Shown piece by piece: positions 49,797 to 59,500 of a stretch of DNA of 64,000 bases (position 1 is the first letter of the stretch; each line of letters starts with the position of its first letter). Source of the DNA: Thalassia testudinum (Eukaryota > Streptophyta > Magnoliopsida > Alismatales > Hydrocharitaceae). The stretch spans positions 20,399,001 through 20,463,000 of the forward strand of contig JAZHRO010000019.1 in the NCBI GenBank assembly GCA_037157565.1. The letters run 5' to 3'. The translations under genes and the position numbers were made by a program. The notes beneath the pieces are model-generated. The model saw only the letters and a program-made list of their open reading frames with translations. It was not told the DNA's origin and searched no databases.

Positions 49797-51607
49797 TGAT
49801 TAGCCCATATTTGTGGGCAATTTAAGTATTTAAGTGCCTAGACATTAAGTTAATTCTAACATGTAAGTAGCAAAAATTAGGATGTAAATAGGTTAATTCA
49901 TATTTCTAATTTAATTATAAAATTCATGCATTGCATTCATATTTAAATGCATTTAGAATTAACTTAGAATTGCGTTCATTTAATTAGTTAACCAATTAGG
50001 TGCATTGCATACATTAATTTAAGTTAACATAAAAGTTGAGGGTTTGTATATAAATAACCATAATATTTTAACATTATTTTTTCTTTCTTCTTGTAGCAAC
50101 GGCTGCATTTCCTTCGGCTATTGCTCCAATGCCACCAGCTGTAGCACTGAAATCTGCATTCAAGGACGAGCGGAGAATGTGGATCTGCTCCCGCCTCTCC
50201 GTTCAAATTTGTGCAGGTGGCTACAAAAGGAGGAGAAAGGCTGCCGAGCGGGGGAGGCCACCATTCCAACAATCCACACTGTGCAGAGAGTTCATCTCTC
50301 GTCCATTCCACCACCGCCGGCCTCAACCGCGGCGGCGAGCCTCCACCACCGTGGGCGTGTGGCGTGATAGGCCACACCGCCATCTAGAGCTCGTTTGCAT
50401 CACTGTGCCTCACCAGAATCAACATCACCATCCTCGCCGTCATCACCAACAACCTCCATTGCAGCAACTGCAACTTCACTCCTCCGTCAGTTAAGATGTC
50501 CGGGAAGTTTCCCAGACGTCTGAAGCTTGGTCCCCACACACAACAACAACCAGCTACTCACTCCCACACCCGCGCCCCTCCGGCTGCCCGCATCCAACAG
50601 CAACCGCCTTCATGCCTACACCAGCCCACGCACGTAGCCGGCGTGCCTGCCAACGTTCGCGCCACCCTGTAGCACTTCTCCAATGTGCCTGCAGACCGCG
50701 TCACGCCTGCAGCAGCAACCGCCTCCACGCGCACACCCTGCAGCATCGGCCACCAACTCCTCACCTGCACGCGTACACACCGCCTCGAGCAGGCGTGCGT
50801 TCTTCTCTACCCGCACCACCTGCAACGCCAAGCCCGCCAGCACTTCAGCATGCACCACCTCCAGTGCGCCCACTCCAGCGCGCCTGCCTTCAGCCCTTAG
50901 TGCACCCGCCTCACCTCTTGCAGCAGATCCTTCCACCTACCCGCCCGTGCCTTCCTTGCAGCGTGCGACCAGCAGCTCCAGCACCTGCGGCCAATGTGCC
51001 TCCAGCAGTGCGTGCAGGCTGCAGCAACCTCCGCGCGCACCACCTGCAGCAACCTCCGCGCGTGCCCATCAGCGCTTCCTCTAGTAGGTGCAGCCACCAA
51101 CGCAACCCACCTTCACCGGAGCTCCGTCTGGCCGGCTCCAGCCACCTCGCGACTCACCGCCACCACCGCTGCGAAGCCCTCAGTCCAAAGAACTTCCTCC
51201 GAGCTTCATGCCTCCGGTCGTTCCTTCCTCTTCGTGCATGGCCAAGGGGAAGAAATCCCCTATTTTGCTACAGTAAAAGGCCCATTAATATTTACATTTT
51301 CTGCCATTATCATCTTTTATTAATATTTTATTAAATCTGCATTGCAAAAAATATCCGTTAGTTGTTCAAAATTGTCATTTCAACATGTTCTCTTGATACT
51401 CTCTTAATCTAAAGGCAGATTTGGCTCGATTCTTGTCGAAACTAACTATGAACAAACGTTTTTAACCAGTGCGAATTTAAATACGTCCTTGCCTCCCTGT
51501 GGACATGACCCGCTCTTCTACGAGTGGTTATTTTTAATTATTGATTAGTCGATTTTTCCACCACATAAAATTACAAATGACTTTTAAAGCGAACAATCGG
51601 CTCGTCA
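49797..51607 (+). repeat. 3' LTR of Y
   Basis: This runs from TGATTAGCCCATATTTG to CGGCTCGTCA, followed by tccaa. The TATA box is at 50,047-50,056. It aligns with the 5' LTR along its length. The long plus-strand frame at 50,612-51,334 comes from repeated CACC/TGCAGC-rich sequence and is not conserved as a frame in the 5' LTR. Confidence 0.9.
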
Positions 51608-51612
51608 TCCAA

Positions 51613-52941
51613 TAGGCAACTCGTATTTATTAATAGGCAATTGTTTACAATTCTACTCATTCATTTATGACTGCAATCTCAAACACGCATACAAACAGTG
51701 CAACTGTTTCTCATCCGAGGATTCATGCCACATCCTAGGTTTCTAGTTACCTAATTATCATGACTGCATTCATGTTTTATAAAAATAACAGGGGGAAACC
51801 ACTCTACCAAACAATCCAGCAATACTGGGGGCTCGAACGGTAGACTAACGTGCCTCTGCAAGCCCCTAACACGCAACAGATCGAAGTCCTATACCAAGGA
51901 ACATAACACAACGGAATGCTTAGAAAAGTATAAAAAGGTTTCTAGCATGTAGAGGAACTCACAAGGAAACCACCGATATCTTGTTTGTGTAAAACGAACC
52001 TCAAACGTACCCTCAACGGCTCAAAAATAGAATTGCAGAACCAAATCAGACATCTGGCACAAGGTCCAGATGTCTTAAAAGTCACCTGGGTCTCACCTCA
52101 AGTCCCTACATCGACCTCAGATGTCCAGGACCCCTACTTGACCATCTGGACTCAGCTCCAGTCATCCGACCTATCCTCCAGTGGCCTGGAAGTGCCTCCA
52201 GTCGTCTGGTAAGCTGTTCAGACGTCCGAAATGCATGGGAGGGCATGCTGTGCACCTTCCCAAAGCTGCTCTTTCTCACGACAAAGCAGCAAATCGTCCT
52301 TTTAGCCAAACAAATCGGCTCTGCGGTGTGTCCTGCATGGCCGTAACCACAAGAAGAACTTACCTATGCGAAACCTTGCTTTCAGACGTCCGGTGTTGTC
52401 ACCAGATGTCCAACCCATCGTCTAAAAGGCACTCCAGATGTCTAATACTGGAAAAATCCCAATCTCAAAGCGACTTCCCACTCCACTCGCCGCGCTCAGC
52501 CATGGCTCCTCCCTTTTGTCTGCAGCAGAAAGTCGAGGATGGCTCCCTGACGCTCTCCTCCTCCTGCACGCGCCACGGCAGCCGTGAGCACTCTGACGAG
52601 CTCCCAAGAAGCTCATAAGCTCAACCTCCTCCTCCTTTCTTCACGCCGCCTCTCCTCCTCACTCCTCGCTCTCGCTCCCTCTCTCTCGCTCGTCCCTCTC
52701 ACAGTAGTGGAGAGGAAGGAAGGTGGTGGTGGAGTGGAGAGGGGAGGAAGGGGTGAGGGCTCTTATATAGGTGGTGGGGTTAGGGTTCGGTGAGGGGGAA
52801 GGAGAAAAGAAGAGAGAGAAGAAAGTGGTCCGCGCGTAGCCAGCACACAGAACTGACATTGCGTACAGATTTTTCAATTTCTAGACGTCTGATTGGCAGT
52901 CCAGACGTCTTAAAAGGCTCAAAACAGAACAGGTCTTCTCA
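51613..52941 (-). mobile_element. Solo LTR X4 of family X, right part
   Basis: This resumes the X sequence after the second tccaa and ends GGTCTTCTCA at 52,941, followed by atgac (52,942-52,946), the partner of the duplication at 26,391-26,395. H then continues as ctaggtga, matching the empty site at 11,393-11,400. The TATA box is on the minus strand at 52,762-52,770. Palindrome clusters are at 52,045-52,240, 52,380-52,445 and 52,880-52,912. Confidence 0.9.
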
Positions 52942-53242
52942 ATGACCTAGGTGATGCACATTAACAACTCCCTCATCAATATAAGCCCAACATCCATGTG
53001 AAATATTGATGGAAGAATGATTTAAGTAAAATCAAGCTTGCTAAGATAATCAAAGCAACAAATACAACATACCAATCTCATTATGACATGACAAGATTTG
53101 GAAGTTCTTCCTCCTAATGGAGATGCAAATTTTCTCAATAGTCAATTTTCTCTAATGGATGGGGAATGGTGTTTCAAAAAATTACTACCTTGGCAGTGTT
53201 CAACATGTGTGCATAGTTAGCCTTCACCCTCCAACAATCATT

Positions 53243-53422
53243 CTAGACCAATATTCCCACCACTATTCTCCTAAGCACATAGTTTCTATAGGGCTCACAT
53301 AAGTACCATGCATCCTTCAAGACCACCATTTTCCTAGTTTTCTTGAGCAAATTGACACCACATTTGGCACTATCTCGAGCAATGATTTCAAACTTGTTGA
53401 TTTGCCTACTTATGGTAGGGAT
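53243..53422 (-). pseudogene. Relic coding block of repeat H, copy 4 (open frame)
   Basis: This is the same frame as the other H copies, open from TAA (53,423-53,425) to TAG (53,243-53,245), with KKTRKMVVLKDAWYLCEPYR. It has no start codon, the function is unknown, and it has diverged at many amino-acid positions. Confidence 0.35.
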
Positions 53423-54128
53423 TTAATATGAAGGGTGATGAGAACCTGGCTATGGTAGGGTTTCAATATGAAGAGACACGAGAGTTGAGAGATTAGGGTG
53501 AGCAAAATAAGGAGTCCTAGACAAATCTATCCTGACCCAATTACAACACTTCTTAACATATGTTTTCTAATTATATGCTAATAGGTTGTTCAATGAAAAA
53601 TTTGTTTATGACATTAATAAGTAAATTTTTTTTTAAAATCTTTAGATCGAGAATGTGTTACAGTAAAGTGCATCATATTCCTTTTTTTAAGAATATTATT
53701 GTCTATTATGCTTATACTATTCAAAAGATATGTTGATGCCAACATAAAAAATCAAAACCAGCTATACATGAGCCTAACTTCTTGATAATTGACTAAATAA
53801 TGCTTCATTTTTCCTCATATATATGTATAATATAATCTTATTTCTCGCTGATTACCATTTCGTAGAACATAGTAGACAAAGGTGTACATAGGATTGAGAG
53901 ATATCATATCTCGATACAAATCTTTTCATTTAAAATAAATGGTTTTTTATAAACGTGCCAGACTTTGTCCATCATTTCTTTGTGTCAGAATTTATTTCGA
54001 GCCATGATATAATGTCATTTTCCCACCCCAAAAACACATCCACCACAAATTTGTGGAGGTTTCTTATTTTTCTTAAAAGGTGGGTGCATCCTAATCCTTG
54101 CCTCAGATTGATAAGCCATGGACATATA
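53262..54128 (-). repeat. Tandem repeat H, monomer 4 (partial)
   Basis: This is collinear with 11,707-12,592 until the W insertion at 54,129. Its continuation, if it exists, lies beyond the window. Confidence 0.85.
54015..54128 (-). pseudogene. Secreted-peptide gene of monomer 4, cut by W
   Basis: This holds the C-terminal codons, YMSMAYQSEARIRMHPPFKK followed by NKKPPQICGGCVFGVGK, ending at TGA 54,015-54,017. The start and most of the signal peptide are separated by the insertion of W and lie outside the window. The remaining codons have no lesion, with the mature part differing from copy 1 by R to K, F to S and M to V. Confidence 0.7.
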
Positions 54129-54133
54129 TGTAA

Positions 54134-54184
<51 letters not shown>

Positions 54185-55331
54185 CATATATACATATATA
54201 TATATTTTCATATCACTTACCATACATTGTATCGCGGGAATATCTGCACCAGTTGCTGATATTCCCCGATACACGCATACAGAAAGCATTTTTCGCACAC
54301 ATCTTTCACCCATCCATCCTACACTCCACGCGGCACTTCGTCCTGTTGGTTGAATCTTCCTAGACGACGACCGACTCAACACCGTGCTACACGCCATCTC
54401 CACCTCCACCCCCACCCCTATATACATATATATACTATATTTACTTTATTTTTGTTTCTCTTTCCTGCCAGTAAAAAGAAAAAAAAATATACAAAAGAGA
54501 AAAGATAATCCTTGACTTGCAAGAACTCAGTCTTGCGAATAGCAAGATCAGTTTTGGAACCCTAATTTGTCTCAAAGCCAAGAACCTGATTTTGAGGGTG
54601 TACCTCAAGGACAAAAATTATCAGAAAAAATCTTAAATAGAAAAACACCAAAAACATAATAAACGAACGGAAGAGATTCGTTGTAGGAAAGGCGTAGAAA
54701 CTTCTTCACTTCTAATCCCACTTCCCTGAGTTCGACCCTGGGCCTAAAAGTGACCAAGATAAAATCAAGTAGGCCAGGTAAAAGAATTTTGTAAAGAGAT
54801 GGTTAGGCTCAATTTAGGTTAACCACTATACTCATTTCAACGATAAAATCACCATGTTAACACAACCTATCCGGGCCTGGGGAGAGGGGAGGAGACGGCC
54901 TGGAAGGAGGGAAGCTGCTGTGTGTTGGTGTTTTTTTTGTGTGGACCTGGCTCCCATGCAAAGAAGCCAGCCATGCCATTTTGAAGAGGAAGAAGGCAAG
55001 CACAGCCATGCCCTGGCTGTGCATGGCTGTGCATGTGGCTGCAGGGCAAGTAGATGTGCAGAGCATGGCGCGAAGAAGGCCCAGCCATGCAGTCGCAGAG
55101 AAGAAAGTCAAATAAAAATAAAAATAAAAATAAAGATGGTGAGTTATGCAACGCAGCACTTGAAGAATTTGTCAATTACAAGGCCATTTATTTCACTCTC
55201 CTCCCCTCTCAAATAAATGCATGCATGAGTGTATTTTTACAAATGCGACTATGGATACCTAATATGCACGGGCACTGCTAGGAAATAGCACAAGATGGCA
55301 CAATTGCTGGTGTATTTTTGCTGTGCAATCA
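54129..55331 (-). repeat. 3' LTR of W, internally rearranged
   Basis: The right part (about 54,895-55,331) follows the same order as the end of the Z LTR (45,350-45,555) and ends next to a polypurine tract, so W is a minus-strand element whose LTR begins TGATTGCACAGC. The left part (54,134-54,890) matches Z 43,260-44,000 but in inverted orientation: TA repeat, then the block around GGGAATATCTGCACCAG, then the U5 motif (54,723-54,737) and CAACCTATCCGGGCC. The terminal TGATGGGTCGG is lost. H stops at 54,128 (atata), after which TGTAACC follows; the partner target duplication is not in the window. Confidence 0.7.
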
Positions 55332-56656
55332 TACCCCCATGCCTATCTTTTTCTAGTCCCTAGCAAAACATTTTTTTGTACTGTATTTAGAAATGATCTT
55401 AAGCTGAAGATTTTCTTCTGAGGCAACATAGGTGTGTTTATTGTTGGATATTGTGAGAACCAATTGCAGAGAAGACTACCAATACTTTAAGTCTCACATG
55501 ACATAGATCATCTCTCGACTAACCAGGACTCTTGATATTTAAACCTTAAGTACGATTTCCAGGACCCAGGAGGTTTTTGCCATACTCGAGAGCTCAAGAG
55601 ATTATGGCTTGTGCTTAGTGAAGGATCAAGACTAACCAGATGAACATTAAGACTCAAGCCCAGGGTTTCACAAATTTTTAAGTCCAGGTTGGTCCCAATT
55701 TCAGCTCACGTTTTCGGATTGATCCTTAAAAAGATGACGGAAAACTCAACTCCCATTTTCTGACATTTGTGGCTCAAAGAAAATAGGGTATTTGTAACTT
55801 GAACTTTTTTAGGGTAGAGACTTTACAGACATTTGCGAGACATACTGACTTTTTTTTTTGAAACACATGTTAGTATATCTCTTACAACTTTATTTGGAGG
55901 AGCGCACTTTTCTTTTTGGTGGGAGGGTTCCTTTTTGGTGGAAAGAGTCTCTCCTAAACACAAGACTAAAGCCTGGGATAAAAAGTCTACCTGCACGCAC
56001 AGGTAAGGACTCCACCTTCCCTAATGAACACTAGGGTTGGATCATATGTTCACCTGGTCTTTCTTGATAAGTGTAGTGTGAACCAAGATTACATAGGCTC
56101 TCGAGTATAAGCAAACCAACGGATCCTGTACTGGTGTCTCAGGTACAAGAATACGTTAGGAGAGATTCCGATCTATCTTGTCAATGCTCAAGTGAACTAA
56201 GCCTAGTCTGAGCAAATCAAGCTTCTTTGGCCTGGAAAGTCTTCAAAGCAGTGGTTGAATATCCATAAACACTTATTGTATTTTTGTTTCAGCCTTCAGA
56301 TCATTACTAAACACCCTTTTTTTTATTTATATATATATAGATAGATGGAAACTGCATGATACCATAAAATACCCAGATCCTATGGATGCCTATCCACCCC
56401 CCCATGCCAAACGATGCTATGTCCTCATATGCATGCAGGGAAGGGTAGAGGAAGGACAAAAGACCGAGTAACGAGAGCTGAGGTGCAGGGTATACAGTAG
56501 GGTGGTAGGGTGGGTGGATTGTGGGTGGTGAAGTGAAATGTGAAGTGAGCGTGACAGTGAAGTGAAAAGTGATGGTGGATAGCAAGTGTTGTTGGGGTGC
56601 CTCCCAATGAGCGCTGAATTTAACGTCCCCAGCTGGACTCAGAATGAGGCACAACA
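55332..56656 (-). other. 3' untranslated region of W
   Basis: The polypurine tract is at 55,332-55,343 (minus sense GCATGGGGGTA). About 1.3 kb of noncoding sequence follow up to integrase, with a TATATATATAGATAGA run near 56,328. The 116-codon frame at 56,307-56,657 has no envelope or other family features. Confidence 0.7.
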
Positions 56657-57830
56657 TTAGTTACCCTCCAGCAGGGCAACAGTTTCTCCAACGGGGGCGG
56701 GTTCATGAGTAAGATAGGGTTTCAAACGCTGCCCATTGATCGTAAATTTATGCCTAGATTTGGGATCTTCAATCTCAATGGCCCCGTTGGGAAATGGTCT
56801 TGAGACCAGAAAAGGACCAGTCCATTTGGACTTCAGTTTCCCAGGAAACAATTTGAGCCAGGCTTTATGGAGCCAAACTTGCTAAGATGGCTCAAATTCT
56901 TTCCGCCGAATATGGTTGTCGTGAAAAGCCTTAATGCGTTGTTTGAAAGTTAAAGCAGAATCATAGGCTTCATGACGGAGCTCTTCCAGCTCCTGGAGTT
57001 GGAGTTTCCTTTCTCGACCACACAGGTCTGGGTCGAGGTTACATTGGCGAACCGCCCAATAAGCGTTGTGCTCCAACTCCATGGGCAAATGACAAGGCTT
57101 CCCGTAAATGATTCTATAAGGAGACATACCAAGGGGAGCCATGAAGTCGGTCTGATACGCCCAAAGTGCGTCAATCAGCTTGTCGAACCAATCCTTATGG
57201 TCAGGCTGAACCATTTTCTGGAGAATTTGCTTGATTTACCAGTTCGACACCTCTACCTAGTCGTTCGTTTGAGGATGATACAGAGATGCTATACGATGGT
57301 GGACTCCGTATTTCCTCAGAAGTGCCAGAAAAGAAGCATGGGTAAAGTGGCTTCCTCCATCCGAGATAATGGCTCGAGGGATCCCAAAGCACGCAAACAT
57401 GTGGTCTTTGACAAATCGAGTGGATATAACATGGTCAGCACGGTGCGTGGGAATAGCCTCGATATATTCAAAACATAATCAACAGCCACGAGAATGAATT
57501 CGAAGCCGTTGGAAGGAGGAAAGGGACCCATGAAATCAATTCCCCAAATGTGGAAGATTTCCACGGCTAGGATGGGTTGTAAGGGCATCATGTCATGTCG
57601 TGACATTGACCCTAACGACTGGCACCTAGTGCAATGCTTGGCATAATTGTGTGAATCCTAGTGAAGGGAGGGCCAAAAGAAACCGCACTGCAGCACCTTG
57701 GCTGCAGTTTTCCTCCCAGAGAAATGGCCTCCGCAGGCCTAATCATGGCAAAAGGATAGCACACTGGGGAATTCACTGTCAGGAACACAGCGACGGATGA
57801 TTTGATCAGCACCTATCCGAAAAAGAAGTG
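56657..57830 (-). pseudogene. pol: pol of W: integrase
   Basis: Minus-strand gypsy integrase in several frames. In sense order: a zinc-binding end (CTRCQ-like part near 57,612-57,640), WGIDFMGPFP at about 57,540, a frameshift near 57,450, IISDGGSHF around 57,360, then VEVSNW flanked by two stops (57,235-57,262). Next is an open 110-codon stretch (57,214-56,882) with WAYQTDFMAPLGMSPYRIIY, a TAG, and a final stretch (56,851-56,657) with FPGKLKSKWTGPF and a natural stop. It belongs to the same clade as the integrase of Y but is clearly diverged from it. Confidence 0.9.
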
Positions 57831-58049
57831 GATTATCCCAGAAATAATACTTTGCTTCTGCCATGAGACGATCGCGTTGGTTTTTAGGCTAGCCACATGG
57901 AAGGGATCTAGAAGCAAGGTAATTGGCAATGTCGGCATACCACGGTCCACCTACCACATTAATTGCCAATAGGTGCACATCAGGAAAAATCTCATTAATC
58001 AGTAGAGTAAGTCCAATATGGTCAGGGTCTAGTCTGGAAAGATGACCAG

Positions 58050-59500
58050 CCACAACATTCTAGGCTCCTGCCTTATCGCAGATCTCAATGTCAAATTCTT
58101 GGAGCAAAAGGATCCAACGAATCAGTCTAGGCTTGGCATCCTTCTTGTGCATGAGATGGCAAATGGCCGCGTGATCAGTGAAAACAATAACGTGTGAGCC
58201 CAGAAGGTAAGAGCGGAATCTCTCCAGCCCAAAGATGACTGCCAGTAGTTCTTTTTCAGTGGTAGTATAATTATGCTGCACCTCGTCCAACATCTTACTG
58301 GCATAGTACACCACAAAGGGGTGTCTATCGCGTCTTTGTCCTAGGTTGGCTCCGACTGCAAGGTCGGAACGTCACACATGAGTTCAAAGTCGAGGGACCA
58401 ATCAGGTGGCTGGAGAACAGGGTCCTTGGTGACAGCATTACACAGCTACGTGAATGCTCGTATGCAGTCGGGGCCGATATCGAAGGGTACGTCGGTCGAT
58501 AGGAGATGAGTTAAAGGTCGAGAAATCTTGGAGAAATCTTTAATGAATCTCCTATCAAAATCGACGTGTCCCAGGAAGGAGCAGATTTGTTTGACAGAGC
58601 TAGGCACAGATAAATCAGCATTTACATCAAGCTTAGCTCTATCAACCTCGATACCCCTATCGGAGATGATATGTCCGAGAATAATTCCCTTGTGTACCAT
58701 AAAGTGACTTTTTTCCCAGGAAAGCACGAGGTTTGCATCAATACATCTCCTAAGGATACGGGTCAGGTTGGCAAGACAGTCATCGAAAGAAGGTCCAAAG
58801 ATCGAAAAGTCATCCATGAAGACCTCGAGAAAGTCACCCACCATGTCATGGAATATCGCCAGCATACATCTTTGGAAAGTTGCTGGCGCGTTACAAAGTC
58901 CGAATGGCATCCTTCTAAATGCAAAGGTACCAAAGGGGCAGGTAAAGGTGATTTTCTCTTAGTCCCCGGGGTCAATTGCCACCTAGTTATATCCTGAGAA
59001 TCCATCCAGGAAACAGAAAAATTTATTTCCCGTTAACCGCTCCAGGATTTGGTCAATGAAAGGTAGCGGAAAGTGATCTTTCTTAGTTGCAGCATTGAGT
59101 TTCCATAATCTACACACACTCTCCAAGATGTAGGAGTGCGTGTAGGGATGGATTCGCCCCTGTCATTGACACAGATGGTGAGTCCTACCTTTTTGGGCAC
59201 AACGTGAATTGGACTCACCGAGGGGCTATCACTGATTGGGTAGATTATACCTGCATCCAGCCACTTAATAATTTCCTTCTTAACGACCTCTCGCATGTTA
59301 GGGTTGAGACGTCGCTGCATCTCGCGGGAAGGTCGAGCCTCCTCCTCCGTATATATACGATGAGTGCAGTAGGAGGGGCTAATGCCAGATAAGTCTGATA
59401 AAGACCATCCAATGGCTGCCTTGTGCTCCATAAGGACCTTCGTTAGTTTGCACTCTTGCTCCCTGGTCAATTTTGAACTGATGATTACAGGGAGCATTTC
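58050..59500 (-). pseudogene. pol: pol of W: reverse transcriptase and RNase H
   Basis: In sense order: RT start with LNPNMREVVKKEIIKWLDAG and SWRVCVDY, a frameshift at about 59,100 (the reading becomes GNSMLQLRK), then MPFGLCNAPATFQRCM and the catalytic FMDDFSIFG (about 58,800-58,825). The RT connection lies near 58,570, followed by a lesion-rich gap (58,315-58,445). RNase H at 58,314-58,060 has [17 protein letters not shown] and an intact TDH motif, ending just before ADHLSR is reached. It is non-functional through several frameshifts and stops. Athila/Tat type. Confidence 0.92.

Larger units (their letters stand above)
27729..51607 (+). mobile_element. Element Y: degenerate Ty3/gypsy Athila/Tat retrotransposon (23.9 kb with nested T and Z)
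   Basis: The element has two LTRs of about 1.82 kb with TGATTAGCCC starts and a perfect 5-bp target duplication tccaa (27,724-27,728 and 51,608-51,612) inside LTR X4. The order is LTR, tRNA-Asp-type primer binding site, leader, gag, protease, RT, RNase H, integrase, polypurine tract, LTR. The RT/RNase H/integrase proteins have Athila/Tat features ([30 protein letters not shown]). There is no envelope-like ORF: only about 430 bp separate integrase from the 3' LTR. T and Z sit in gag. Removing them (7,287 and 5,874 bp plus target duplications) leaves about 10.7 kb, a usual length for this clade. Several stops and a frameshift make it non-functional. Confidence 0.93.
20592..53261 (-). repeat. 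Tandem repeat H, monomer 3 (about 4.38 kb without insertions)
   Basis: This monomer has been expanded to 32.7 kb by solo LTR U (21,391-23,123) and by X4, which carries Y, T and Z (26,396-52,941). Without them it is about 4,381 bp and collinear with monomers 1 and 2. The stretches 23,251-26,390 and 52,947-53,242 are AT-rich H sequence without a gene I can support. The peptide ORF in this copy is destroyed. Confidence 0.87.
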
